Shown piece after piece: positions 41,938 to 50,155 of a stretch of 64,000 nucleotides of DNA (position 1 is the stretch's first letter; the number at the start of each line of letters is the position of its first letter). The notes beneath the pieces were generated by a model that was not told the DNA's origin, ran no database searches, and was given only the letters and a program-made list of their open reading frames with translations. This DNA comes from Acidobacteriota bacterium. Lineage in GTDB: Bacteria; Acidobacteriota; Terriglobia; Bryobacterales; Bryobacteraceae. Location of the stretch: the NCBI GenBank assembly GCA_026394055.1, contig JAPKYZ010000043.1, forward strand, positions 1-64,000, given 5' to 3'. Position numbers and translations under genes: made by a program.

Positions 41938-43311
41938 ATGATCACTCGCGACGAAGCACAGAAACTGACCCAGAAGGTGCTGGGCCTGACGTCTTTTCCG
42001 GAGTGCCACCTGACGCTCACGTCGTCTGAACAGGCCTACACCCGGTTCGCCAACAACGGCATCACCACGGCGTCGTTCAACCTACGGCACAACCTGTCGA
42101 TCACGGTGACGCGCGAAGGCCGCACAGGTTCGACGGCGGTGAATGATTTCGATGACACCTCGCTGAAGAGCGCGGTGAAGCTGGCCGAAGAACTGGCGGC
42201 GATTGCGCCCCCCAACTCAGAGCGGCTGGGCGCGGTGGGTCCGCAGGAGTTTCCTTCCACCAACGACCTGGACGAGCGGACGGCAGCAGCGCGCGCGCCG
42301 GAGATGATTCCGCATGTGAAGACCATCATCGATGCGGCGCTCAAAGAGAAGATGGTAGCCGCCGGGTTGATTGAGCGCTCTCTGCGCGTCACCTCGATTG
42401 CCAACAAGGCTGGCTTGTTCGGCTTTCACCGGTCCAGCGATTCGCAGTTGACGACGACCATTCGCATGGCTGATGGGTCGAGCTCCGGTTGGGCGGGGCA
42501 GCCGTCGATGAAGCTATCGGAGCTCGATAGCCCGGGCTTGGCGGCAGCAGCAATAGAGAAGTGCCGCCGCTGGAAGAACCCGCAGCGGCTGACGCCGGGC
42601 AAGTACACCGTTGTCCTGGAGCCAACCGCGACGGGCGATCTGGTCCGGCTGATGACGCCCGCCTTTTCAGCCCGCAATGCCGAAGAAGGCCGCACTTTCC
42701 TAAGCAAGCGCGGCGGTGGCACGCTGCTGGGCGATAAGCTTTTCCCCGAGTTCGTGACCCTGCGCATGGACCCGTTTGACCCGCGTCAACCCTCCTCACC
42801 CTGGACGGGAGACTATCTGCCGACGCGCGCGATGACCTGGATCGACAAGGGTGTCGTGGCCAATCTGGCGTATGACCGTTATTGGGCCAACAAGACCGGC
42901 AAGCAGCCCACGCCGGGAGCCTTTGGCGGCTTCGGCGGAGGACGCGGCGGCGGTGGTGGCGGTGCCGCGGGCAGCCTGATCATGGAAGGCGGCTCAGCGT
43001 CCCTTCAAGAATTGATCGCCTCCGTGGAGCGCGGCCTGCTGGTGACGCACCTATGGTACATCCGCCCGGTGAACCCGCAGACGCTACAGCAGACCGGCCT
43101 GACGCGTGATGGCCTGTTCCTGATCGAGAACGGCAAGATCACCACGCCGGTGATGAACATGCGGTTCCTGGAAAGCCCGGTACGCCTGCTGAAGAATGCG
43201 GTAAAGGTGGGCAAGGCGGTGCGCGTGCGGGGTCTCGAAGGCGGCATGATGATTGCGCCATCGTTGGTTGCTACCGACTTCCCGCTGCCGTCAGTCTCCG
43301 ACGCGGTGTAG
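41938..43311 (+). CDS. TldE/PmbA-family protease subunit
   Basis: A 457-aa TldE/PmbA-type partner without the HExxxH motif, as expected for the non-metal subunit. It starts ITRDEAQKLTQKVLGL and has the family TldE C-terminal region (AGSLIMEGGSASLQELIASVERGLLVTHLWYIRPVNPQT). A Gly-rich insert (FGGFGGGRGGGGGGAAG, about residues 325-342) lies in a loop. It has no signal peptide, while its partner carries one, so it may be exported together with TldD by hitchhiking. Confidence 0.88.
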   Translation: MITRDEAQKLTQKVLGLTSFPECHLTLTSSEQAYTRFANNGITTASFNLRHNLSITVTREGRTGSTAVNDFDDTSLKSAVKLAEELAAIAPPNSERLGAVGPQEFPSTNDLDERTAAARAPEMIPHVKTIIDAALKEKMVAAGLIERSLRVTSIANKAGLFGFHRSSDSQLTTTIRMADGSSSGWAGQPSMKLSELDSPGLAAAAIEKCRRWKNPQRLTPGKYTVVLEPTATGDLVRLMTPAFSARNAEEGRTFLSKRGGGTLLGDKLFPEFVTLRMDPFDPRQPSSPWTGDYLPTRAMTWIDKGVVANLAYDRYWANKTGKQPTPGAFGGFGGGRGGGGGGAAGSLIMEGGSASLQELIASVERGLLVTHLWYIRPVNPQTLQQTGLTRDGLFLIENGKITTPVMNMRFLESPVRLLKNAVKVGKAVRVRGLEGGMMIAPSLVATDFPLPSVSDAV

Positions 43312-43318
43312 CTTCGAT

Positions 43319-43387
43319 CAGCCCCATGCGCAAGCTTGGGGCCATGTCCGGTTCCGCGCAAAAGCCCCAAGCTCACGCATGGGGCTA
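43319..43387. repeat. Inverted pair of repeat family B
   Basis: A unit at 43319-43343 (CAGCCCCATGCG...) and its near-perfect reverse complement at 43363-43387 share the core AGCCCCA - N10 - TGGGGCT, itself a hairpin. The pair would fold into one long stem. It fills the spacer between convergent tldE and the protease gene. A third copy is at 59436-59460. Confidence 0.8.
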
Positions 43388-43418
43388 GACCACTTCCGAC
43401 AACTAAGGTTTGCTGAAG

Positions 43419-44795
43419 CTAGTCGCGTTCCAGCACCAGGTACTGTAGCTGACCTTGGCGTTCGACGTAAAGCGCAACGGGCTGGCCATGCTTCAAACCC
43501 GCCACCGCCTTGCGAACATCCGCAATGGAGCTGACCATCTGGTTGTTGATCTCATGCAGCACATCGCCGGCTTGCAGGTGGTTGTCGCCAATGCCCAGAT
43601 CGGACACCAGACCCGCCACCACGACCCCCGAAAGACGGCGCAGGGGCGGCAGTAAGGGCGTCACCTTTTCGTCGAGCTCCACCAGCAGCGCGCCCAGCGG
43701 CGTCACCAGATTCTCGCGACCCTTGACGAAACTGATCAGGCGGTCCGGATCGCGCGGGCGTTCGAGCACCGCCACATCGACGGTCTTGGGTTGTCCGTCG
43801 CGCAGCACGCCGATGGAGATCGTGCGCCCAGCATTGCGATAGATGGTGACGCCGAACTGGCGGGCGTTCTCCATGGGCCGCCCATTGAGCGATACGACGA
43901 TATCTTTCACCTGAAGCCCGGCGATCGCGGCGGCGCTGCCTTCGGTGACATCGGAGATCATGACGCCCCAATCCCGGTGCAGCCCCAGTGACTGGGCCAG
44001 CGGTATCGTGATCGTCTGCGCGATGACGCCGATCTGCCCGCGCTTGACGTGGCCATGATCGCGGATCTGCTCAAAGACGCTGCGGACGATGTTGCTGGGA
44101 ACGGCAAAGCCGACACCGTTGCTGGCGCCGGAAGGGGAGATGATGAACGTGTTGATGCCGACGATACCCCCTTCGCTATCGACCAGCGGACCACCGCTGT
44201 TGCCGGGGTTGATGGCGGCGTCGGTCTGGATGTAGATCATCGGGTCGTCGGCGTGCAGCTGGCGCGCCATCGAGCTGACGACGCCCATGGTGACGGAGTT
44301 GTCGAGTCCAAACGGGCTGCCGAAGGCGAACACCAGATGGCCCTGCCGCAGCTTTTCAGAATCGGAGAAGGGCAGGTGCGGCAGACCGGTTTCCGCGATC
44401 TTCAGCACGGCCAGATCCGCTTCCTTGTCGACGCCGATCACGTCGGCCGCCAGCAGCTTGCCGCCCGCTTTCAGCACGCTGTGGTGGCGCATCTCCATGT
44501 CGGAGCGCTGCGGCAGTAGCACCTCGACGCGGCGCGAGAAGCCCACGACGTGGGCGTTGGTGATGATGTAGCCGGCGGGGTCCACCACGACGCCGGAGCC
44601 ACTGCCGCGGCTGGCCCGCACAAACGTGCCGGAGCCTTCTTCCTCGGTGCTGAAGCCACGAGTGATAACTTGCACCACGGCCGGGTTCACCCGTTCGGTG
44701 AGTGCCTGGAAGCCTTGGCTGATCGCGGGCAGCGAGGCGGCCGTCTGGGCCGCGGCAGAAAGCGAAACAAGTAAGCAGACAAATAGGTAGATCAA
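43419..44795 (-). CDS. HtrA/DegP-type serine protease with PDZ domains
   Basis: A 458-aa periplasmic protease with a short leader ([17 protein letters not shown]). The trypsin-like domain has H82 (NAHVV), D127 (EADLAVL) and S200 (GNSGGP). A PDZ domain (about residues 265-350, IAGLQVKDIVVSLNGRPM) and a second PDZ-like one near the C-terminus (LGIGDNHLQAGDVLHEINNQMV) follow. Such proteins degrade or refold envelope proteins. Translation seems to start at a TTG that overlaps the queA stop in TTGA, so expression is coupled to queA. Confidence 0.9.
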   Translation of the reverse strand: MIYLFVCLLVSLSAAAQTAASLPAISQGFQALTERVNPAVVQVITRGFSTEEEGSGTFVRASRGSGSGVVVDPAGYIITNAHVVGFSRRVEVLLPQRSDMEMRHHSVLKAGGKLLAADVIGVDKEADLAVLKIAETGLPHLPFSDSEKLRQGHLVFAFGSPFGLDNSVTMGVVSSMARQLHADDPMIYIQTDAAINPGNSGGPLVDSEGGIVGINTFIISPSGASNGVGFAVPSNIVRSVFEQIRDHGHVKRGQIGVIAQTITIPLAQSLGLHRDWGVMISDVTEGSAAAIAGLQVKDIVVSLNGRPMENARQFGVTIYRNAGRTISIGVLRDGQPKTVDVAVLERPRDPDRLISFVKGRENLVTPLGALLVELDEKVTPLLPPLRRLSGVVVAGLVSDLGIGDNHLQAGDVLHEINNQMVSSIADVRKAVAGLKHGQPVALYVERQGQLQYLVLERD

Positions 44796-45802
44796 ACTAT
44801 CAGCATACAGTCGCCGTAGCTGAAAAAGCGGTACCGCTCCCGGACGGCGTGGCGGTAGGCGTCGAGCATCAGCTCCGTGCCCCCGAAAGCGCAGACCAGC
44901 AGCATGAGGCTCGATTCCGGCAAATGGAAGTTGGTGAGCATGGCGTCCACCAGCTTGAACTGATGCCCCGGGTAGATGAAGATGTCCGTTTCGCCCGCCA
45001 GTTCGTCACGCTGCCCCCAGGTTTCAAGCGTGCGGACCGAGGTGGTCCCCACCGCGACACGGCGCTTGGCGGCGGCGATTTTGGCCGCTTGAGGGCCTTC
45101 GATCTGGTAGCGCTCCGAATGCAGATGGACGGACTTCACTTCGTCCGTGTGCAGTGGCGAGAACGTGCCGAGGCCGACATGCAGGGTGACGCGCGCGATG
45201 TCGGCGCCCGCTTGCTGGCACTTGTCCAACATCTGCGTCGTAAAGTGCAGGCCCGCCGTGGGCGCGGCCGCCGAGCCCGCCTCCTGCGCATAGACGGTCT
45301 GGTAACGCTCCCGGTCCTGCTTGGTGTCATCACGCCGGATGTAGGGCGGCAAGGGCATGTGGCCGATGCGGTTCAGCACCTCATCGATATCGCCCCCGCC
45401 CAGCAGCTTCAACTTACGCTCCCCGCGCTCCCCGGTGTCCAGGATCACGCCGCCCAGGGTGTCATCGAACTCGACGACGGAGCCTTCATGCAGACGGCGT
45501 CCGGGGCGCACCAGCACCTGCCAGGTGCGCCGGTCGGTCGTCAGCGGTTTGAGGAACAAAACCTCGACGGAGCCAGTGCCCCCGGCGCGATGGCCGTACA
45601 GGCGCGACGGCATGACGCGCGAATCGTTCAACACCAGACAGTCGCCACCGCCCAGATAGAGAGGCAGGTCACGGAAGTGGCCATCCTTCCAGGTGCCGGT
45701 GGCCCGGTCGATCAGGAGCATGCGCGAAGCCGAGCGGTCCGCCAGTGGCTCCTGCGCGATCAAGTCGGGCGGAAGCTCGTAAGAAAAATCAGAGACCTTC
45801 AA
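44792..45802 (-). CDS. queA: tRNA S-adenosylmethionine ribosyltransferase-isomerase
   Basis: A 336-aa QueA, which transfers the ribosyl part of SAM to preQ1 in tRNA to form epoxyqueuosine. Motifs are [15 protein letters not shown] at the start, [20 protein letters not shown] (about residue 209), [10 protein letters not shown] and the end [13 protein letters not shown]...[13 protein letters not shown]. The length fits the family (E. coli 356). The start is TTG at 45802, giving the usual KVSDFSY N-terminus; the open extension upstream is antisense to tsaD. It is divergent from tsaD over 53 bp. Confidence 0.94.
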   Translation of the reverse strand: MKVSDFSYELPPDLIAQEPLADRSASRMLLIDRATGTWKDGHFRDLPLYLGGGDCLVLNDSRVMPSRLYGHRAGGTGSVEVLFLKPLTTDRRTWQVLVRPGRRLHEGSVVEFDDTLGGVILDTGERGERKLKLLGGGDIDEVLNRIGHMPLPPYIRRDDTKQDRERYQTVYAQEAGSAAAPTAGLHFTTQMLDKCQQAGADIARVTLHVGLGTFSPLHTDEVKSVHLHSERYQIEGPQAAKIAAAKRRVAVGTTSVRTLETWGQRDELAGETDIFIYPGHQFKLVDAMLTNFHLPESSLMLLVCAFGGTELMLDAYRHAVRERYRFFSYGDCMLIV

Positions 45803-45855
45803 ATTGTCACAATAGCAGCGTGGGCTCTCCAACTGGCAACTCCCCGCTAGCGGGC

Positions 45856-46917
45856 GTGATTTTGGGCATTGAATCGTCGTGTGATGAAACCGCCGCCGCG
45901 GTGGTGGCCGACGGTGTCGAGGTGCGTTCGAACGTCGTCGCCTCGCAGCTGGACATCCATGGGCGCTGGGGTGGAGTAGTGCCGGAGCTCGCTTCACGGG
46001 AGCACCTGCGGGCCATCGTCCCGGTGGTGCGCGATGCGCTGGCGCAGGCGGGCGTCGGCGGGCGGTCGCTGAGCGCGATCGCGGTGACGGAGGGGCCGGG
46101 GCTGGTGGGCTCACTGTTGGTGGGGATCACCTACGCCAAAGCGCTCAGCCTCGCGTGGGGCGTGCCGCTGCTGGGCGTCAACCATATCGAAGGCCACATC
46201 CACGCCGTGGTGATGGAGCACCGCGAGCAACTGCAGTTCCCTGCCCTGGCCCTGGTGGTGAGCGGCGGGCATACGCACATGTTTGCGGTGACGGAAGGTT
46301 TCGTCTACCGCCTTCTGGGCCGGACGCGTGACGATGCAGCGGGGGAGGCGTTCGACAAGGTGGCGAAGCTGCTGGGCTTCGGCTACCCCGGCGGCCCGGT
46401 GATTGATCGCCTAGCGCCGTATGGGAACCCCAAGGCGGTGCGCTTTACGACGCCCAACATGAAGGGCAATACGCTGGACTTCAGCTTCAGCGGTATCAAG
46501 ACCGCAGTGCTGCGTTGGACCCAAGCGCGCACGATGGAAGAAGAGATTGCCGCGCGGCGCGCGCTGCTGAGAGAGACGCCACACCCCACGGTGGAGCAAT
46601 GGCGGGCTGTGACGCCACAGGCGACGCTCGACTTGCTGGCCAGCTTCCAGCGAGCAGTGGTGAAGGATCTGCTGGGACGGGCCACCGAGGCGGCGCGGGC
46701 GATGGGCGCCAAGTCATTGATTGTCTCGGGCGGCGTCGCCTGCAATAGCGGCCTGCGCGCGGCGGCTGGGGCCTTCTATCTACCCGCCTTCTTTCCGCGT
46801 GGCGAGCTGTCCACCGACAATGCCGTCATGATCGCCGCTGCCGGTTTTCCGAAGCTGGCTCGGCAAGAGTTCGCTGATTTCTCGCTGCGGGCGAAGGCGA
46901 ATCTGCGGCTGGTGTGA
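45856..46917 (+). CDS. tsaD: tRNA threonylcarbamoyladenosine synthase subunit TsaD
   Basis: A 353-aa Kae1/TsaD protein, the threonylcarbamoyl transferase that makes t6A37 on ANN-decoding tRNAs. It starts [16 protein letters not shown], has metal ligands H110 and H114 in [10 protein letters not shown], a GGHTHMF loop, and the ATPase-fold end [11 protein letters not shown]...[15 protein letters not shown] 45856 gives the standard N-terminus; GTG 45820 would add 12 residues. It is essential in most bacteria. It stands alone, convergent with a toxin-antitoxin pair. Confidence 0.95.
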   Translation: MILGIESSCDETAAAVVADGVEVRSNVVASQLDIHGRWGGVVPELASREHLRAIVPVVRDALAQAGVGGRSLSAIAVTEGPGLVGSLLVGITYAKALSLAWGVPLLGVNHIEGHIHAVVMEHREQLQFPALALVVSGGHTHMFAVTEGFVYRLLGRTRDDAAGEAFDKVAKLLGFGYPGGPVIDRLAPYGNPKAVRFTTPNMKGNTLDFSFSGIKTAVLRWTQARTMEEEIAARRALLRETPHPTVEQWRAVTPQATLDLLASFQRAVVKDLLGRATEAARAMGAKSLIVSGGVACNSGLRAAAGAFYLPAFFPRGELSTDNAVMIAAAGFPKLARQEFADFSLRAKANLRLV

Positions 46918-46929
46918 GGTACAGTCACG

Positions 46930-47283
46930 TCAACGAGACGAGGGCGGCGACTTGCGGCTGAAGGTTCCACAGTTGACCGCCTGAAAAGAACCGGGCTCGG
47001 CGGCATTCACGGCCGCAAGAATCTCGGGCAAATAGTCCTTGATGATTCGCCATTCGATTGACGAGAGTGCGATGACGGCCAAGCGCCTCCGGGATAGGTT
47101 CTGTTCGTAGGCAAGCGTTTGATCTCCGGTGATCAGCACGTCAAAGCCGCCTCGCTCTGCAGCATCCAGCAGCTTGCCATTCTTGAGTCCGCCCCAACCT
47201 TGAAAACTGGCCGTCACCGCCTGGTGAGGCCCTAGGTGCTTCCGGAGACGGTGATCAAGATTCTCATCGAGCAGTACCTTCAC
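46930..47283 (-). CDS. DUF5615 PIN-like toxin
   Basis: A 117-aa PIN-like protein of the DUF5615 family: KVLLDENLDHRLRKHLG at the start and VLITGDQTLAYEQN in the centre (residues about 50-63), with acidic residues D6, E7 and D54 as the likely metal site. DUF5615 proteins pair with DUF433 proteins as toxin and antitoxin. The C-terminal 20 residues are low-complexity and may be a frame extension. It starts 2 bp after the DUF433 stop. Confidence 0.8.
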   Translation of the reverse strand: MKVLLDENLDHRLRKHLGPHQAVTASFQGWGGLKNGKLLDAAERGGFDVLITGDQTLAYEQNLSRRRLAVIALSSIEWRIIKDYLPEILAAVNAAEPGSFQAVNCGTFSRKSPPSSR

Positions 47284-47285
47284 GG

Positions 47286-47528
47286 CTACTGGCGAGCTCT
47301 TTGGGTATGCGCGAACTCAATCAGACGTTTGATCTGCGCAACCGAAAGGCTGGGAAAGCCTTCATGAATTTCTTCCAGGCTGTCGCCAAGGTCGTAGCTG
47401 TTGACGATTGGATCCGGCAAAATGCGCGTACCGCGAACAACAGGCCGGCCGGACACCTTGCCCGGCACCTGTTCAATCAGCTCGCACGCAATCCAATCAA
47501 TGTCCGCCGATGTTTCAAGATGGGTCAT
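47286..47528 (-). CDS. DUF433 antitoxin
   Basis: An 80-aa DUF433 protein: the hallmark is VSGRPVVRGTRILPDPIVNSYDLGDSLEEIHEGFPSLSVAQIKRLIEFA (about residues 24-72), with a helix-turn-helix-like arrangement. DUF433 is the usual upstream partner of a DUF5615 or other PIN-type toxin and probably binds its own promoter. It is the first gene of the minus-strand pair. Confidence 0.85.
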   Translation of the reverse strand: MTHLETSADIDWIACELIEQVPGKVSGRPVVRGTRILPDPIVNSYDLGDSLEEIHEGFPSLSVAQIKRLIEFAHTQRARQ

Positions 47529-47586
47529 GCTGCCTCCCTGGCTTCATGGTACTCCCGAAGAAGTTCAACCAGACCCTTCAGGATGC

Positions 47587-49440
47587 CTAGTTCAAGACAC
47601 CCACACCAATGCTGCTCCCACCCGCTTTGCCGCGATACACGCGGTGAGTGGCTTTTTGGAAGTCGCTGGCTTTGGCGTCGGGGATGTTGATGAACTTTTG
47701 GGGGTTGCGGTCCACCAGCGGGAACCAGCTGCTTTGGATGTGCACCATGATGCGGTGGCCCTTGCGGAAGGTGTGCTGGACGTCGGGCAAGGCAAAGGCG
47801 ACGCGTTCGCGCTTGCCGGGCGTGAGCGGCTCCGGCTTCTCAAAGCTGTTGCGGAACTTCGCCCGGAACGGCTCGCCGCGCACCAGCTGTTGATAGCCGC
47901 CCAGCTTCACGTTGTTCGGCCCGTCTTCGAGATCCCCAGGGTAGACGTCCACCAGCTTCACCACGAAGTCGGCATCCGTGCCCGTCGAGGAGACAAACAG
48001 CTCCGGTGTCAACGGACCGGAGATGGTGACGTCTTCGTCGAGGATGTTGCTTTCATAGACCAGCACATCGGGCCGGGTGGAGGCGTGGCGTTGGTCGGAG
48101 GTCATGTAGAAGCCCGAGTGGCCGGTGTGGATGTAGCTGACGTAGGGCACGGGCTTGTTGGGGTCCGCCAAGTATTCGTCATAGCCTTCGGTTTCGGCGG
48201 GTGGGTCAAACGACAGCTTGCCACCCGCGTGGAAGTAGAGCTTCTTCTGCTGCGCGGCTTTGGGCGGCCAAGTGTCAAAAGTGCGCCACTGGTTGGTGCC
48301 GGTCTCAAAGGCCCACGCGGTGGGGAACTTGCCGTCGCCCTTGGATTTCAGGTGGTAGGCGAAGAAAGGGAACTCAATCGAGTCGCGATAGTAAGCGCTG
48401 GTCTTGGAACCAAAGTTGATGTCGCCCACTTTGTCGCCATCGCCGCGGGAGAAGCCGCCATGGGTCCAGGGGCCCATTACGAGGTGGTTGCCGCTGGCGG
48501 GCGGAGTGTTGGCCTGGATCTGGCGGTAGACGCGCAGCGGACCTTGCAGATCTTCGGCGTCGAACCAGCCGCCCACGGTCAGCACCGCCGGCTTGATCGA
48601 CTTCAAGTGCGTTGCGATGTTGCGCGACTTCCAGAAGTCGTTCAAGTTGGGGTTGTTCATGGTGGCCAGCCAGTAGGGGTTGGCCTCCTTGTAGTACTTC
48701 TCGGTGGCGTTGGCGAGCGTACCGGCGCGCAGCAGGACATCATAGCCGTCGGGCGACTTGAAGGGGTTCATGCGGCCGAAATTCTCGGGCATCGTCGGTT
48801 CGAGGTGCGGCTTGAAGAACAGGTAGAAGCCGAAGTTGGCAGCCAGCATCAAGCCGCCGTTGTGGTAGCTGTCGTCGCCGCCGTACAGGTCAGTCACCGG
48901 AGCCTGTGGGGAGGCGGCCTTCAGCGCCGGGTGGGCATCGATCATGCCGGCGGTGACGTAGAAGCCAGGATAGGAGATGCCCCACATGCCGACACGGCCG
49001 TTGTTGTTGGGGATGTTCTTCACCAGCCAGTCGATGGTGTCGTAGGTGTCGCTCGATTCATCGACGTCCTTGGCCGAAGCCTTGTTGGGCTTGTGCGGCG
49101 TCATCTCCAGCCACTTGCCCTCCGACTGGTAGCGGCCCCGCACGTCCTGGTAGACGAAGATGAAACCGTCCTTGCCAAACTTCTCCGATGGGCCCAGGCT
49201 GGCGCGGTACTTGTCGACCCCATAGGGCGCCACCGAATAGGGCGTCCGCTGCATCATGATCGGATACTTCGTCGTGCTGGCGCCGTTCAGCGCCTCCTTC
49301 GGCACATAGACCGACGTGAACAGCTTCACGCCATCACGCACCGGCACCAGGTACTCAAACTTGGTGTAGTTGCCCTTGACGTACTCAACGCCTTGGCCCC
49401 ACAGGGAAACGGAAACGAGCAGGAAAGCGAAAAATCTCAT
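47587..49440 (-). CDS. Secreted CocE/NonD-family alpha/beta hydrolase
   Basis: A 617-aa serine hydrolase of the CocE/NonD (X-Pro dipeptidyl-peptidase S15) family. A leader (MRFFAFLLVSVSLWGQ) precedes the catalytic domain with S156 in GISYPGF and DVRGRYQSEG. The C-terminal jelly-roll domain holds SGPLTPELFVSSTGTDADFVVKLVDVYP and RKGHRIMVHIQSSWFP. Relatives cleave acyl esters or amides, including cocaine and glutaryl-7-ACA. The start at 49440 is adjacent to the toxin-antitoxin operator palindrome on the other strand. Confidence 0.92.
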   Translation of the reverse strand: MRFFAFLLVSVSLWGQGVEYVKGNYTKFEYLVPVRDGVKLFTSVYVPKEALNGASTTKYPIMMQRTPYSVAPYGVDKYRASLGPSEKFGKDGFIFVYQDVRGRYQSEGKWLEMTPHKPNKASAKDVDESSDTYDTIDWLVKNIPNNNGRVGMWGISYPGFYVTAGMIDAHPALKAASPQAPVTDLYGGDDSYHNGGLMLAANFGFYLFFKPHLEPTMPENFGRMNPFKSPDGYDVLLRAGTLANATEKYYKEANPYWLATMNNPNLNDFWKSRNIATHLKSIKPAVLTVGGWFDAEDLQGPLRVYRQIQANTPPASGNHLVMGPWTHGGFSRGDGDKVGDINFGSKTSAYYRDSIEFPFFAYHLKSKGDGKFPTAWAFETGTNQWRTFDTWPPKAAQQKKLYFHAGGKLSFDPPAETEGYDEYLADPNKPVPYVSYIHTGHSGFYMTSDQRHASTRPDVLVYESNILDEDVTISGPLTPELFVSSTGTDADFVVKLVDVYPGDLEDGPNNVKLGGYQQLVRGEPFRAKFRNSFEKPEPLTPGKRERVAFALPDVQHTFRKGHRIMVHIQSSWFPLVDRNPQKFINIPDAKASDFQKATHRVYRGKAGGSSIGVGVLN

Positions 49441-49441
49441 G

Positions 49442-49456
49442 TATAGTCGAACTATA
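49442..49456 (+). promoter_or_regulatory. Palindromic operator candidate of Phd-PIN module
   Basis: TATAGT-CGA-ACTATA is a perfect 6-3-6 palindrome 4 bases before the antitoxin ATG at 49461 and directly before the divergent hydrolase start at 49440. It is well placed for autorepression by a Phd-type antitoxin, and could also affect the hydrolase gene. Confidence 0.45.
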
Positions 49457-49460
49457 ACTG

Positions 49461-49853
49461 ATGAAGGCCACCGTCACCGATCTCCGGCTCCGCCTGAAGG
49501 ATGTTCTGGCTGCGCTTGACCGCGGCGAACCCGTCACGCTGACCTATCGCGGCAAGGATCGGGCGCAAATCAAGCCGGTTCAGAACGTCCGGCCTGATTG
49601 GGAAGAGCGGCTTCGCAAAATGCAGGCGCACCCGGCTATTGGCATGTGGGCGAATCGCGAAGACATGAAGGATCCCACGGCCTACATCATGAAAATGCGG
49701 GAGAGCCGCTACGATGCTTCTGGATTCCGACGTGATGATCTGGGCGTTCCGCAACGAGCCAGCGGCTCTGCTGGAGCTGGCAAGGGACGAAAAGCCAATG
49801 ATGTCCGTGGTGACGCTGATGGAAGTAATGCAAGGCGTCGGGTCCGCCGCTGA
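49461..49853 (+). CDS. Phd/YefM-type antitoxin, frame running into toxin
   Basis: The first 84 residues or so form a recognisable Phd-like antitoxin (MKATVTDLRLRLKDVLAAL, GEPVTLTYRGKDRAQIKP, then MKDPTAYIMKMRESRY). Normally such a frame stops at or near the toxin ATG. Here it has no stop until 49853 and overlaps the toxin gene by 140 nt in another frame. The tail (GFRRDDLGVPQRASGSAG...) has the composition of an out-of-frame read, so a lost stop codon or small indel is likely. Confidence 0.7.
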   Translation: MKATVTDLRLRLKDVLAALDRGEPVTLTYRGKDRAQIKPVQNVRPDWEERLRKMQAHPAIGMWANREDMKDPTAYIMKMRESRYDASGFRRDDLGVPQRASGSAGAGKGRKANDVRGDADGSNARRRVRR

Positions 49854-50109
49854 GCAGCGGGCCACGCGAACGTTTATCGCGTCATTCGGCATTGAGATCA
49901 TCCCGCTTTCAGCCTCGATCGGCGATCGGGCCGCGAAGTTGATTGATCAATATGCGATGGGGCACGGTCTGCGGGCGCTGGACGCCTTGATCGCCGCTAC
50001 CGCGCTGGAACTCGACCTGCCCTTGATCTCAGGCAACCGGAAGCACTTTGCGGTGATTGGCAAGCTGAACTACACGCAGTTCACCCCTCACCACAAACGG
50101 CGCCACTAG
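49714..50109 (+). CDS. PIN-domain (VapC-type) toxin
   Basis: A 131-aa PIN RNase. Acidic residues are D4 and D6 (LLDSDVMIW), E37 (TLMEVMQG) and D90 (LRALDALIAATAL), with N108 in the SGNRKHF segment where many members have Asp. VapC toxins cleave tRNA or rRNA. The partner antitoxin is encoded upstream and overlaps it. It is convergent with the TonB receptor across 46 bp. Confidence 0.9.
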   Translation: MLLDSDVMIWAFRNEPAALLELARDEKPMMSVVTLMEVMQGVGSAAEQRATRTFIASFGIEIIPLSASIGDRAAKLIDQYAMGHGLRALDALIAATALELDLPLISGNRKHFAVIGKLNYTQFTPHHKRRH

Positions 50110-50155
50110 ACCGAAGTCCAGGGCGCCGTGGCTGATCGACCGGCGCGACCCTTGC

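Noticed and set aside
43319-43387. Facing palindromes considered as a CRISPR remnant
   Set aside because: There are only two units facing each other, with no regular spacers and no cas gene. The third copy is 16 kb away, so a REP-type repeat fits better.
47401-49446. A 681-aa open frame on the plus strand
   Set aside because: It is antisense to the CocE/NonD hydrolase and DUF433 genes, and is explained by codon bias of the real genes.
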